6,496 nucleotides of DNA, taken from NCBI GenBank assembly GCA_030040235.1, contig JASHUC010000287.1:1-6496 (forward strand), in the 5' to 3' direction. A program made the position numbers and the translations under genes. Within the stretch, counting starts at the first letter, position 1. Each line of letters begins with the position of its first letter. Origin of the DNA: Gammaproteobacteria bacterium (GTDB lineage Bacteria > Pseudomonadota > Gammaproteobacteria > Steroidobacterales > Steroidobacteraceae). Positions 1-6,496 of this stretch are shown here, in pieces. Below the pieces are notes generated by a model, which was not told the DNA's origin, did not search any database, and saw only the letters and a program-made list of their open reading frames with translations.

Positions 1-559
1 ACTGCTCGCCGTGGTAGTCCGGAGTGATCCGCAAGCCGCAGGCGGCGGCGGCCGCGCCGACGAGGTCCGAGAGCACGCAGGTCGCATCGGGCACGGTCAC
101 CTCGAGCTCGCCCGATCCGCCGTGATAGGCACCCTCGCCGAGCCAGCTCTTCTCGGAGCGCTTGAAATAGGGCAGCACATCCCGATAGCCCCAGCCCGGA
201 AGGCCCATCGCGCGCCAGTCCTCGTAGTCCAGACGGTGGCCGCGTGCGTAGACCATGCCGTTGATGGCCGATGAGCCGCCGAGAGCTTTGCCGCGCAGCA
301 CCGGAATGCGCCGTCCGTTCAGCGCCGGCTCGGGCTCGCTCACGAAATTCCAGTTCAGGCGCGGCGCGGCGGCGTAGGTCGGGAAGGCGACCGGCATGTC
401 CACGAACCATCCGCGCGGCGGACCGCCGGCCTCGAGCACGAGCACCGTCCGGTCGCGCTCCTCGGTGAGCCGGCTCGCGAGCACGCAGCCCGCCGACCCC
501 GCGCCGACGATCACATAATCGTAAGCGCCGTCGTGGATTCTCGCCGCCGGGCGGTTCAA
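1..559 (-). CDS. GMC-family FAD-dependent oxidoreductase (choline/alcohol dehydrogenase-like), N-terminal part
   Basis: The visible part is the first 186 residues, about a third of a usual 530-560-residue GMC enzyme; the rest lies beyond the left edge. The family oxidises alcohols to aldehydes or ketones with bound FAD, normally in the cytoplasm or at the inner membrane. The dinucleotide-binding motif GAGSAG is at residues 19-24, after YDYVIV, and the acidic residue closing that fold is in VLEAGG (E43). GMC signature 1 is clear at residues 90-107 (GKALGGSSAINGMVYARG). A stretch typical of choline-dehydrogenase relatives follows: DYEDWRAMGLPGWGYRDVLPYF. The catalytic His is in the missing C-terminal part, so activity and substrate cannot be judged. 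No signal peptide is seen. The start is taken as TTG at 557-559, because no ATG or GTG lies in frame between the upstream stop at 569-571 and the FAD motif. It is 9 nt behind the EthD gene and probably cotranscribed. The family is certain; the substrate is unknown. Confidence 0.93.
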   Translation of the reverse strand, partial: MNRPAARIHDGAYDYVIVGAGSAGCVLASRLTEERDRTVLVLEAGGPPRGWFVDMPVAFPTYAAAPRLNWNFVSEPEPALNGRRIPVLRGKALGGSSAINGMVYARGHRLDYEDWRAMGLPGWGYRDVLPYFKRSEKSWLGEGAYHGGSGELEVTVPDATCVLSDLVGAAAAACGLRITPDYHGEQ

Positions 560-568
560 CGGGAAGCG

Positions 569-883
569 CTACTTCTGGTCCGTGATCTCGTCGAACTGAA
601 TGGTCGGCTGCACGTTCGTGAAGTTCGGCACGTCGGCGATGAGCTCCTGGGTGTGTCGCGCCTGCGCCTCATCGAAGGCCTTCTGATCGCCGATCCAGAA
701 GTTCACGGTCGCAACGTACGGCGGCTTGCCGCCGTCGGGGCCGGAAAGACCCCTGCGCAGCTCGTACTTGCTGATCCCCTTGCCGTAGAGCCGCATGATG
801 AGCGTCGCGTGCTTGCGCTTGTAGTAGTCGAAGTCGAAGCGGACGCCGTCCTGGTTCGGGTACAGCACGGTGATGCAGCGCAT
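569..883 (-). CDS. EthD-domain protein (small dimeric alpha/beta-barrel type)
   Basis: This complete 104-residue protein matches the EthD family throughout. It begins MRCITVLYPNQDGVRFDFDY, followed by the conserved YYKRKH motif (residues 20-25), a central PPYVATVNFW strand, the AFDEAQARHTQEL helix and a closing VPNFTNVQPTIQFDE strand. The family fold is a ferredoxin-like dimeric barrel. The namesake is needed for ethyl tert-butyl ether degradation in Rhodococcus, but its exact role is unclear, and many relatives sit beside dehydrogenases or oxygenases of unknown substrate. There is no signal peptide, so it is presumably cytoplasmic. The ATG at 881-883 is supported by an AGGGAG ribosome binding site at 893-898, about 9 nt upstream. 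The gene follows the RND transporter by 48 nt and precedes the GMC oxidoreductase by 9 nt, which suggests a role with the oxidoreductase rather than in efflux itself. Family assignment is strong; the function is not known. Confidence 0.9.
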   Translation of the reverse strand: MRCITVLYPNQDGVRFDFDYYKRKHATLIMRLYGKGISKYELRRGLSGPDGGKPPYVATVNFWIGDQKAFDEAQARHTQELIADVPNFTNVQPTIQFDEITDQK

Positions 884-892
884 GATCGGGTG

Positions 893-898
893 CTCCCT
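893..898 (-). promoter_or_regulatory. Ribosome binding site of the EthD-domain gene
   Basis: AGGGAG on the minus strand lies 9 nt upstream of the ATG at 881-883. It is the clearest Shine-Dalgarno sequence in the window. It confirms the EthD start and suggests this gene is translated independently of the transporter gene upstream. Confidence 0.7.
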
Positions 899-931
899 GT
901 CGAGGTCGATGCGGGATCGATTATCGCACGG

Positions 932-3900
932 TCACTCGTTTGCCGCGGGCACGGGCGCCGGAGGCTCCCCGCGCGCGCGTTGCGGCCCATCGAGCGGATC
1001 GCCCATCAGGCGGCGCACGATCACGTAGAACACCGGGACGAAGAGGATTCCCAGAATCGCCGCGGAGAGCATGCCGCCTGCGACTCCCGTGCCGATCGCG
1101 TGCCGTGCATTGGCCCCCGCGCCGCTCGAGAGGACGAGCGGCATCACGCCGAGTATGAAGGCGAAGGAGGTCATGAGAATGGGACGGAAGCGCAACCGCG
1201 CCGCCTCGACCACCGCATCGCGCAGCGTCTTGCCGCCGGCGTGCTCGGTCACGGCGAACTCGACGATCAGGATCGCGTTCTTCGCGGCGAGTCCGATGAT
1301 GGTGATGAGGCCGACCTTGAAGAATACGTCGTTCGGCAGGCCGCGCAGGTGGGCCGCGACGATCGCCCCCAGCACGCCGATCGGCACGACCAGCATCACG
1401 GCGAGCGGGATCGCCCAGCTCTCATAAAGCGCCGCAAGCGCGAGATACACGACGAGGATCGAGAGGCCGAAGAGCATCGGCGCCTGCGCGCCGGAGACGA
1501 TTTCCTGCAGCGACTGCCCGGCCCAATCGAAGCCGATGCCTCGGGGCAGGTATTGGCCGACCAACCGCTGCATCTCCCGCATCGCCTCGCCCGATGAGTA
1601 TCCGGGAGCATTCGACCCGGTGATCTCGAGGGCCGAGTACCCGTCGTAGCGCGTGAGCGTAGTCGGTGCGACCTGCCAGGTCGCATGAACTACGCTCGAT
1701 AGCGGAATCATGGTGGGAATACTCGGCGTGACGGGCGAGCCGGAGGAGGCGAAGGTGTCGGAGGCTGCGAGGTTGGTGCTCGTGCCGGCCGGCGCCGTGG
1801 TGCTCGCGGCCGTCGAGCCCGTGCCGGCCGCCGGGAGGGTACTCGGAACGTAGAAATGATTGAGCGCGTCGGGGCTCATGCGGTAAGGCGCAGCCGCCTC
1901 GAGCAGCACGCGCAGCACGCGGCCGCCGTAGAAAAAGTCGTTCGCGTATACCGGCGCGAGCATGAGCTGCAGGGCCGTATAGATATCGCTCACCGAGAGC
2001 CCCATCGATTCGGCCTGCACCCGGTCCACGCTCAAGTGCAGCTGCGGCGCATCCGCGAGACTGTTGAGCTGCAGGTTGGTGAGGATGGGTGATTTGCGGG
2101 CCTGGGCGAGCAGGGTGGTCTCGGCCTCGAGCAGCGCCTCGTGACCGAGGCCACTGCGATCCTCGAGGTAGAAATCGAAGCCGCCGAAGTTGCCGAGCGA
2201 GCGCACGGTCGCGAGATTCACCGCGAACACCTGCGCATCGGGGATGCTGCGCCCGAGGGTCATGTTGGCCCACTGGATGAACTGAGCGGCGGAGGTCGTG
2301 CGCTCGCCCCACGGCTTGAGCCGCACGAAGGCGAGTCCCACGTTCTCGCCCTGGCCGATGAAGCTCCATCCGGCCACCTGCATCACCATGCTGACGGCCT
2401 CGTTGCGATGCAGGATCCTGCCGGCCTGCTGCAGCACCTGCACCGTGCGTTCCAGGGTGGTGCCCGGCGGGTTCTGCACGATCACATAGGCGTAGCCCTG
2501 ATCCTCCTCGGGCAGAAAGCCCCCAGGAAGCCGCACGAGCAGGTACGCGCCGAGCACGAAGAGGATGACGAAAGCCGCCATCCACCGCGGCGCATGATGG
2601 ACAGCCCGGCCCACGCGCCGCACGTAGGCGCCGAGCGCGCTCTGGTAGATCCGGTTGAAGCCGCGGAAGACGAGGTTCGGCTTCAGATGGGCCGGACGCA
2701 ATAACGTCGCACACAGCGCGGGTGTGAAGGACAGCGCGAAGAACGCGGAGAACAGCATCGAGATCGCGATCGTGAGCGCGAACTGCCGGTACACGGCCCC
2801 GACGCTGCCGACCTGCAGGGCGCTCGGCACGAACACCGCGGCGAGGACCAGCGTGATGGCGACGATCGCGCCCGTGATCTGCTCCATCGCCCTGCGCGTC
2901 GCCGCGCGCGGCGGGAGATGCTCCTCGCGCATGATCCGCTCGACGGATTCGATCACGACGATGGCGTCGTCCACCACGATGCCGATCGCGAGCGCCACGC
3001 CGAACAGGCTCAGAATGTTGATGGTGAATCCGGCCACGTAGATGCCGATGAAGGCTCCCATCAGCGCGGCGGGCATCACGAGCGCCGGAATCAACGTCGC
3101 GCGAAAGCTCTGCAGAAAGATGAGCATCGTCAGGAAGACGAGCACGACCGCGCCCGCGAGCGTGAAGGCCACGTCACGGATCGAGATGATGATGAACTGG
3201 GTTTGATCGAAGGGACTGAACCACGAGACGCCGGCCGGCAACGAGGACTGCAGCTCCCGCATGCGTGCCGTCACGGCGCGCTGCACGGCGAGGGTGTCCG
3301 CTCCGGGGAGCGTCTGGACGCCGAAGCCCGCGATCGGCGTCCCGTCGATACGCAGGTCGTTGCCGTACGAGAACGGGGCGAGTCCGACGTTCGCCACGTC
3401 CTTCAGGCGCACGGTCGTGCCGTTCGCATCCGCGCGCAGAATGATGTTCTCGAACTGCTGGGGGGCGGTGAAGCGGCCGAGCGTCGTCACGGTGAGGGAG
3501 AGCTGCTGGCCGGGAACCGACGGCATGGCGCCGATCGAGCCGGCGGCGACCTGCAGGTTTTGATTCTGGACCGTCTGGAGCACCTGCGCGGCGGAAAGCC
3601 CGTAAGCGTGCAGCTTGTCGGGATCGAGCCATATCCGCATCGCGTATTCGGATCCCCACTGCTGGGCCGAGGCCACCCCCGGCACGCGCTCGATCTGATC
3701 GATGATCTGCGAGGAGAGAATGTTGTTGAGCGCGAAGGAATCGAGCCGGCCGTCGTCGGAGCGCAGCGCGATGACGAACGCCTGGCCGGCGCTTTGCTTG
3801 GAGACCGAGATGCCCTGCGCATTGACCTCCGCCGGTAGGCGCGGCTCGGCGAGCTGCACGCGCGCCTGGGTCTGTACGGCGGCGATGTCGGGGTTGGTCC

Positions 3901-4189
3901 CCGGTGCGAACGTGAGCGTGATGCTGCAGCTGCCCTCGGAGTTGGAGCTCGCGGTGAAGTAAAGAAGATGGTCGAGCCCCGTGAGATTTTGCTCGATCAC
4001 CTGCGTCACCGTCTTCTCGACGGTGTCCGCGTTCGCCCCCGGGTAACTCGCCGAGACGGCGATCTGCGGTGGCGCGATGTCCGGGTAGGCTTCGATCGGC
4101 AGCCGGGTGATCGCGATGATGCCCCCGAGCGTAACCAGAATCGCGATGACCCAGGCGAACACCGGGTGATCGATGAAGAACTTCGCCAT
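932..4189 (-). CDS. RND multidrug efflux transporter, inner-membrane subunit (AcrB-like, HAE1 family)
   Basis: This complete 1085-residue protein is the proton-driven pump of a tripartite efflux system; it exports hydrophobic compounds from the periplasm and inner membrane through an outer-membrane channel. It resembles AcrB from end to end, starting MAKFFIDHPVFAWVIAI as the first membrane helix. Twelve helices can be placed: one near residues 9-28, five at about 337-495, one at 537-555 and five at about 904-1057, with two large periplasmic loops between. Proton-relay residues are intact: D407 and D408 in GIVVDDAIVVIESVER, K970 in GLAAKNAILIVEF, and R1000 and T1007 around RPILMTS. The usual length is about 1030-1050; most of the excess is a Ser/Thr/Ala/Pro-rich insertion of about 39 residues near 783-825. 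Pocket aromatics differ from AcrB: W178 for F178, M603 for F610, W608 for F615, with F610 matching F617. It starts 12 nt after the adaptor stop. Family is certain; substrates cannot be read from sequence. Confidence 0.97.
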   Translation of the reverse strand: MAKFFIDHPVFAWVIAILVTLGGIIAITRLPIEAYPDIAPPQIAVSASYPGANADTVEKTVTQVIEQNLTGLDHLLYFTASSNSEGSCSITLTFAPGTNPDIAAVQTQARVQLAEPRLPAEVNAQGISVSKQSAGQAFVIALRSDDGRLDSFALNNILSSQIIDQIERVPGVASAQQWGSEYAMRIWLDPDKLHAYGLSAAQVLQTVQNQNLQVAAGSIGAMPSVPGQQLSLTVTTLGRFTAPQQFENIILRADANGTTVRLKDVANVGLAPFSYGNDLRIDGTPIAGFGVQTLPGADTLAVQRAVTARMRELQSSLPAGVSWFSPFDQTQFIIISIRDVAFTLAGAVVLVFLTMLIFLQSFRATLIPALVMPAALMGAFIGIYVAGFTINILSLFGVALAIGIVVDDAIVVIESVERIMREEHLPPRAATRRAMEQITGAIVAITLVLAAVFVPSALQVGSVGAVYRQFALTIAISMLFSAFFALSFTPALCATLLRPAHLKPNLVFRGFNRIYQSALGAYVRRVGRAVHHAPRWMAAFVILFVLGAYLLVRLPGGFLPEEDQGYAYVIVQNPPGTTLERTVQVLQQAGRILHRNEAVSMVMQVAGWSFIGQGENVGLAFVRLKPWGERTTSAAQFIQWANMTLGRSIPDAQVFAVNLATVRSLGNFGGFDFYLEDRSGLGHEALLEAETTLLAQARKSPILTNLQLNSLADAPQLHLSVDRVQAESMGLSVSDIYTALQLMLAPVYANDFFYGGRVLRVLLEAAAPYRMSPDALNHFYVPSTLPAAGTGSTAASTTAPAGTSTNLAASDTFASSGSPVTPSIPTMIPLSSVVHATWQVAPTTLTRYDGYSALEITGSNAPGYSSGEAMREMQRLVGQYLPRGIGFDWAGQSLQEIVSGAQAPMLFGLSILVVYLALAALYESWAIPLAVMLVVPIGVLGAIVAAHLRGLPNDVFFKVGLITIIGLAAKNAILIVEFAVTEHAGGKTLRDAVVEAARLRFRPILMTSFAFILGVMPLVLSSGAGANARHAIGTGVAGGMLSAAILGILFVPVFYVIVRRLMGDPLDGPQRARGEPPAPVPAANE

Positions 4190-4201
4190 GCGGCCCCGAA
4201 C

Positions 4202-5425
4202 CTACTCCTCTTGAGCCGTGCCCGGCTGCGGCCCCGTGACGGCGCGCGACCCGGTGGGCGCTTGCGGCCCGGCCGGCACCGCCGTCTCCGCGATGGCCGT
4301 CGGAGCGTTGTAGGGCACCGCTCGGGCGAGCATGCCGGGCTTGACCTTGTCCACGCCCGAGACGATCACCTGATCGCCATCCTCAAGACCCTGCGTGACG
4401 ATCCAGTCGCCGCCCGACATGGTGTCGGCGTCGATGCGCTTCTGGACCACCCGGCCATCGTCGCCCACGATCTGAACGTAAGCACCCACCGAGTCGCGCC
4501 GCACGGCGGCCTGTGAGATGAGGAAGGCATGATTGCGTTGCCCGAGCAGCAGGCGAATGTTCACGAACATGCCGGGCAGCAGCAGCCGGTCGGGGTTCGC
4601 GATGACGCCGCGAAACGCCAGCGCGCCATTGGTCGGATCGACCGTCACATCGGCGAAGTCGACCGTCCCGATCTCATGGTAGGGCCGCCCGTCCGGCAGG
4701 AGCACTTCCAGGCGCGCCTTGTCGTGCTCGACGAGGGTCACCTCGCCCGTCCGTTCCTGTTCGCGCAGCCGCAGAATCTCGTCCGCCGGGCGGTCGAAGT
4801 TCACGTAGAGATGATCGATCTGCTGGATCGTCGTGAGAAGGGTCGCTTCGCCCTGGCCGACGAGGGCCCCCTCGGTCACGGCCTGCTGGCCCGAGCGCCC
4901 CGAGATGGGCGCCGTCACGGTCGCATAGCCGAGGTTGATTCGTGCGGCCTCGACGTTCGCTTCCGCCTGCTTGACCGCCGCGGCGGTCGAGCGCTCGTTC
5001 GCATTGCTGGTGTCAACGTCCGACCGCGCGACGAGCCCGCTCGGCAGCAGCGCCCGGTTGCGCTCGGCCGTCACGTGCGCGTTCTTGGAGCTCGCCTCGG
5101 CTTGGGCGAGCGCCGCGAGGGCCGCATCGAGCGCCGCCTGGAGCGGAGCAGGATCGATCTCGAAGAGCTTCTGGCCCTCCTTCACTTCGGAGCCTTCCCG
5201 ATACAGCCGCTTGAGCAGGATGCCCGCCACACGCGCGCGCACATCGGCGGTACGCAGGGGGGCGAGCCGGCCGACCACCTCGCGGCTGAGCGGCACCGAC
5301 TCGGCGTGCACGCGCACCACGCCCACCTCCGGAGGTGGGGCGGTGCTCCGCGGGGGCGCGCGTCCGCAGGCCGCCAACGACAGGAGCGCTGCAACGGTGA
5401 CGCTGCGCAGGAATGGGGACTCCAT
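4202..5425 (-). CDS. RND efflux periplasmic adaptor lipoprotein (AcrA/MexA-like membrane fusion protein)
   Basis: This 407-residue adaptor links the inner-membrane RND pump to the outer-membrane channel. It starts with a short lipoprotein signal peptide (residues 1-19) and the lipobox LAAC, giving a lipidated Cys20, so the mature protein is anchored to the inner membrane facing the periplasm. The order matches AcrA: beta strands at about 34-60, a lipoyl half with VRARVAGILLKRLYREGSEV (62-81), a coiled-coil hairpin at about 95-163 rich in Ala, Gln and Glu, the second lipoyl half INLGYATVTAPISGR (163-177), a beta-barrel at about 190-290 including VDPTNGALAFRGVIANP and LLLPGMFVNIRL, and a membrane-proximal domain at about 295-370. 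The Pro/Gly/Thr-rich tail (about 371-407) looks disordered. The frame stays open to an ATG at 5561-5563, but that would overlap the divergent gene and bury the signal peptide; the ATG at 5423-5425 is preferred. Its Shine-Dalgarno is weak. It is first in the pump operon. Confidence 0.95.
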   Translation of the reverse strand: MESPFLRSVTVAALLSLAACGRAPPRSTAPPPEVGVVRVHAESVPLSREVVGRLAPLRTADVRARVAGILLKRLYREGSEVKEGQKLFEIDPAPLQAALDAALAALAQAEASSKNAHVTAERNRALLPSGLVARSDVDTSNANERSTAAAVKQAEANVEAARINLGYATVTAPISGRSGQQAVTEGALVGQGEATLLTTIQQIDHLYVNFDRPADEILRLREQERTGEVTLVEHDKARLEVLLPDGRPYHEIGTVDFADVTVDPTNGALAFRGVIANPDRLLLPGMFVNIRLLLGQRNHAFLISQAAVRRDSVGAYVQIVGDDGRVVQKRIDADTMSGGDWIVTQGLEDGDQVIVSGVDKVKPGMLARAVPYNAPTAIAETAVPAGPQAPTGSRAVTGPQPGTAQEE

Positions 5426-5437
5426 GAGACTGGTCTC
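5426..5437. repeat. Short perfect inverted repeat abutting the adaptor start codon
   Basis: GAGAC and GTCTC flank a 2-nt spacer (GAGACTGGTCTC), directly adjacent to the adaptor ATG at 5423-5425. On the transcript the far arm contains AGAGA, the only purine-rich stretch in a position to act as ribosome binding site. The site could be a small operator half-site pair or a weak translation-blocking hairpin with four base pairs and a CCAG loop. The arms do not extend beyond 5 bp, so chance is also possible. Confidence 0.35.
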
Positions 5438-5542
5438 TAAATCCGCAGACGATCGGCGAAGCAAAGGCGCCCATTCTATCGAACCGCTGCTTCCGGCGGT
5501 GGGATGGTCCTCGGCAAGGGAGCCCTGCGCCCCGGGGGTGAT

Positions 5543-5546
5543 AGGA
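5543..5546 (+). promoter_or_regulatory. Ribosome binding site of the aldehyde dehydrogenase gene
   Basis: AGGA lies 7 nt before the ATG at 5554-5556. An earlier ATG at 5546-5548 reads only three codons before a TGA, so it is not a useful start; the choice of 5554 rests on this spacing and on the protein alignment. Confidence 0.55.
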
Positions 5547-5553
5547 TGACTGC

Positions 5554-6496
5554 ATGAGCGCAACCGCTGCCCGCAAACCGCTTCCCGTCCGCAATCCGCG
5601 CACCGGGGAGATAGACCTCACCATAACGCCGGCATCCGAGCCGGAGATTGCCGCGACCTGCGAGCGGCTGCGCCGGGGCCAGCCGGCCTGGGGCGCCGCG
5701 CCGGTCGAGCACCGCATCGAGGTGATGAAGCGCTGGGTGGAGCGGCTGCGGATGCACCGCGCCGCACTCGTCGAGGCGGACTCGATCGATACCGGCTACG
5801 GGCAGATCTCGCAGGTCGCCCCGGACATGATCATCGGGGCGATCCTGCGCCTCGCGGCGCATGCACCGGCGGTGTTCCGCGAGCTGCACCGCTCCGGGAA
5901 ATCCCCCTCCATGCCGCACATCCACTTCGACACCAACCTCAAGCCGTATCCGCTGCTCGGCGTGATCGGACCGTGGAATGCCCCGCTCATGCTCTCGACA
6001 CTGCACGCCGTGCCGGCGCTGTTCGCCGGGTGTGCCGTGATCGTCAAGCCGAGCGAGTTCGCGCCGCGCTTCGTGCGTCCGCTGATGCAGACGATCGCCG
6101 AGGTGCCGGAGCTTGCGGCGGTGCTCTCTTACGTGGTGGGCGATGCCGAGACCGGCCAGGCGATCATCGAGCACGCCGACATCATCAATTTCACCGGCAG
6201 CGTCCCGAACGGGCGCAAGGTCGCCGAGGCCTGCGCACGGCGCTTCATCCCCGCGATGCTCGAGCTCGGGGGCAAGGATCCGGTGATCATCACGCAGAAC
6301 GCCGACCTCGAGCGTGCCGCAACCGCGGTGCTGCGCGGCGCGGTCACCAGCACCGGACAGGTCTGCTTCTCGATCGAGCGCATCTACGTTCACGAGTCGG
6401 TCCACGACCCGTTCGTCGAGCGGCTCGTCGAGCAAGCCGCGCGCGTGGAGCTCAACTATCCGGATCCGAGGCGCGGACAGATCGGCCCCTTCATCA
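5554..6496 (+). CDS. Aldehyde dehydrogenase family protein (NAD(P)-dependent), partial at right edge
   Basis: The 314 visible residues are about two thirds of a usual 470-500-residue aldehyde dehydrogenase; the frame is open to the window end. The family oxidises aldehydes to carboxylic acids with NAD(P)+ in the cytoplasm. Landmarks are in the right order: the oxyanion Asn142 in PWNAP, Lys165 in VIVKPSEFAP (cofactor site), FTGS at 213-216 in the Rossmann fold, the general base Glu237 in LELGGKDP, and the catalytic Cys271 in TGQVCFSIERIYV. All key residues seen are intact. The N-terminal 130 residues are less typical, with an IDTGYGQISQ segment where the family often has an E-T-GK motif, so the substrate subgroup is unclear. 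It is transcribed away from the pump operon. An aldehyde produced by the GMC oxidoreductase at the other end of the window would be a reasonable substrate, but that is inference. Confidence 0.94.
   Translation, partial: MSATAARKPLPVRNPRTGEIDLTITPASEPEIAATCERLRRGQPAWGAAPVEHRIEVMKRWVERLRMHRAALVEADSIDTGYGQISQVAPDMIIGAILRLAAHAPAVFRELHRSGKSPSMPHIHFDTNLKPYPLLGVIGPWNAPLMLSTLHAVPALFAGCAVIVKPSEFAPRFVRPLMQTIAEVPELAAVLSYVVGDAETGQAIIEHADIINFTGSVPNGRKVAEACARRFIPAMLELGGKDPVIITQNADLERAATAVLRGAVTSTGQVCFSIERIYVHESVHDPFVERLVEQAARVELNYPDPRRGQIGPFI

Larger units (their letters stand above)
5426..5553. promoter_or_regulatory. Divergent intergenic region between the adaptor gene and the aldehyde dehydrogenase gene
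   Basis: These 128 bp must hold the promoters for the leftward pump operon and the rightward dehydrogenase gene, unless the latter is read from elsewhere. On the minus strand a TAGAAT hexamer (5473-5478, one mismatch from the -10 consensus) sits 47 nt before the adaptor ATG, but no matching -35 box is visible at the usual spacing, so it is only a weak candidate. A 5-bp inverted repeat, ACCGC/GCGGT at 5483-5487 and 5496-5500, and the palindrome CCCCGGGG at 5530-5537 are also present; both are short enough to occur by chance at this GC content. I recognise no known operator, and no regulator gene is in the window. Confidence 0.55.

Noticed and set aside
920..925. GATAAT hexamer on the minus strand between the transporter and EthD genes, a possible internal -10 box
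   Set aside because: No -35-like sequence lies 16-18 nt upstream, so there is too little support for an internal promoter.
533..1597. Long plus-strand open frame (354 codons) opposite the EthD gene and the 3' end of the transporter gene
   Set aside because: It is rich in Arg, His, Asp and Glu with no recognisable domain, and lies antisense to two genes with clear homology. Such frames are common in high-GC DNA.
1422..2714. Minus-strand open frame of 430 codons in another frame of the transporter gene
   Set aside because: The main frame across this stretch matches AcrB without interruption; the second frame is Arg/Ala-rich with no domain.
2918..3838. Plus-strand open frame of 306 codons inside the transporter gene
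   Set aside because: It is antisense to conserved AcrB sequence and has biased R/H/D/E composition, so it is a shadow frame.
4529..5440. Plus-strand open frame of 303 codons opposite the adaptor gene
   Set aside because: It overlaps the well-supported adaptor and has no family features of its own.
5483..5500. ACCGC/GCGGT inverted repeat as a regulator operator
   Set aside because: The arms are 5 bp with an 8-nt spacer and do not extend; this is expected by chance in high-GC DNA.
5426..5563. Adaptor start at 5563, adding 46 residues at the N-terminus
   Set aside because: It would overlap the divergent dehydrogenase start and place 46 polar residues before a good lipoprotein signal peptide; the ATG at 5425 fits the family.
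5476..6435. Minus-strand open frame of 319 codons opposite the aldehyde dehydrogenase gene
   Set aside because: The plus strand carries an intact dehydrogenase with all key motifs; the antisense frame is a composition effect.

Overview
The window is high-GC, densely coded DNA typical of a soil or water proteobacterium. The pump proteins resemble E. coli AcrA/AcrB closely enough to point to Proteobacteria, but the genus cannot be fixed from the sequence. All five genes are chromosomal-type metabolic or efflux genes. I see no RNA genes, mobile elements, CRISPR arrays or clear terminators.

Layout. Four genes lie on the minus strand and read right to left: a periplasmic adaptor lipoprotein (start 5425), an AcrB-like RND transporter (start 4189), a small EthD-domain protein (start 883) and a GMC-family FAD oxidoreductase (start about 559, running off the left edge). 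The gaps are 12, 48 and 9 nt, so a single transcript is plausible. A fifth gene, an NAD(P)-dependent aldehyde dehydrogenase, starts at 5554 on the plus strand and runs off the right edge. A 128-bp divergent intergenic region (5426-5553) separates it from the adaptor gene and is the only substantial non-coding stretch.

How the genes may work together. The adaptor and transporter form two parts of a tripartite proton-driven efflux pump. The outer-membrane channel is not in the window, so it is either encoded elsewhere or a TolC-type channel is shared. The GMC oxidoreductase (alcohol to aldehyde or ketone) and the aldehyde dehydrogenase (aldehyde to acid) are consistent with a catabolic locus. 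EthD-type proteins also occur beside such enzymes. A plausible reading is a pump co-expressed with oxidative catabolism of an alcohol or hydrophobic substrate; this is inference from gene order only.

No clearly novel system is visible. The points most worth a second look are a Ser/Thr/Ala/Pro-rich insertion of about 39 residues in the periplasmic part of the transporter, the EthD and GMC genes placed behind the pump genes, the same-frame EthD-TAG-GMC junction with an apparent TTG start, and a small inverted repeat abutting the adaptor start codon.
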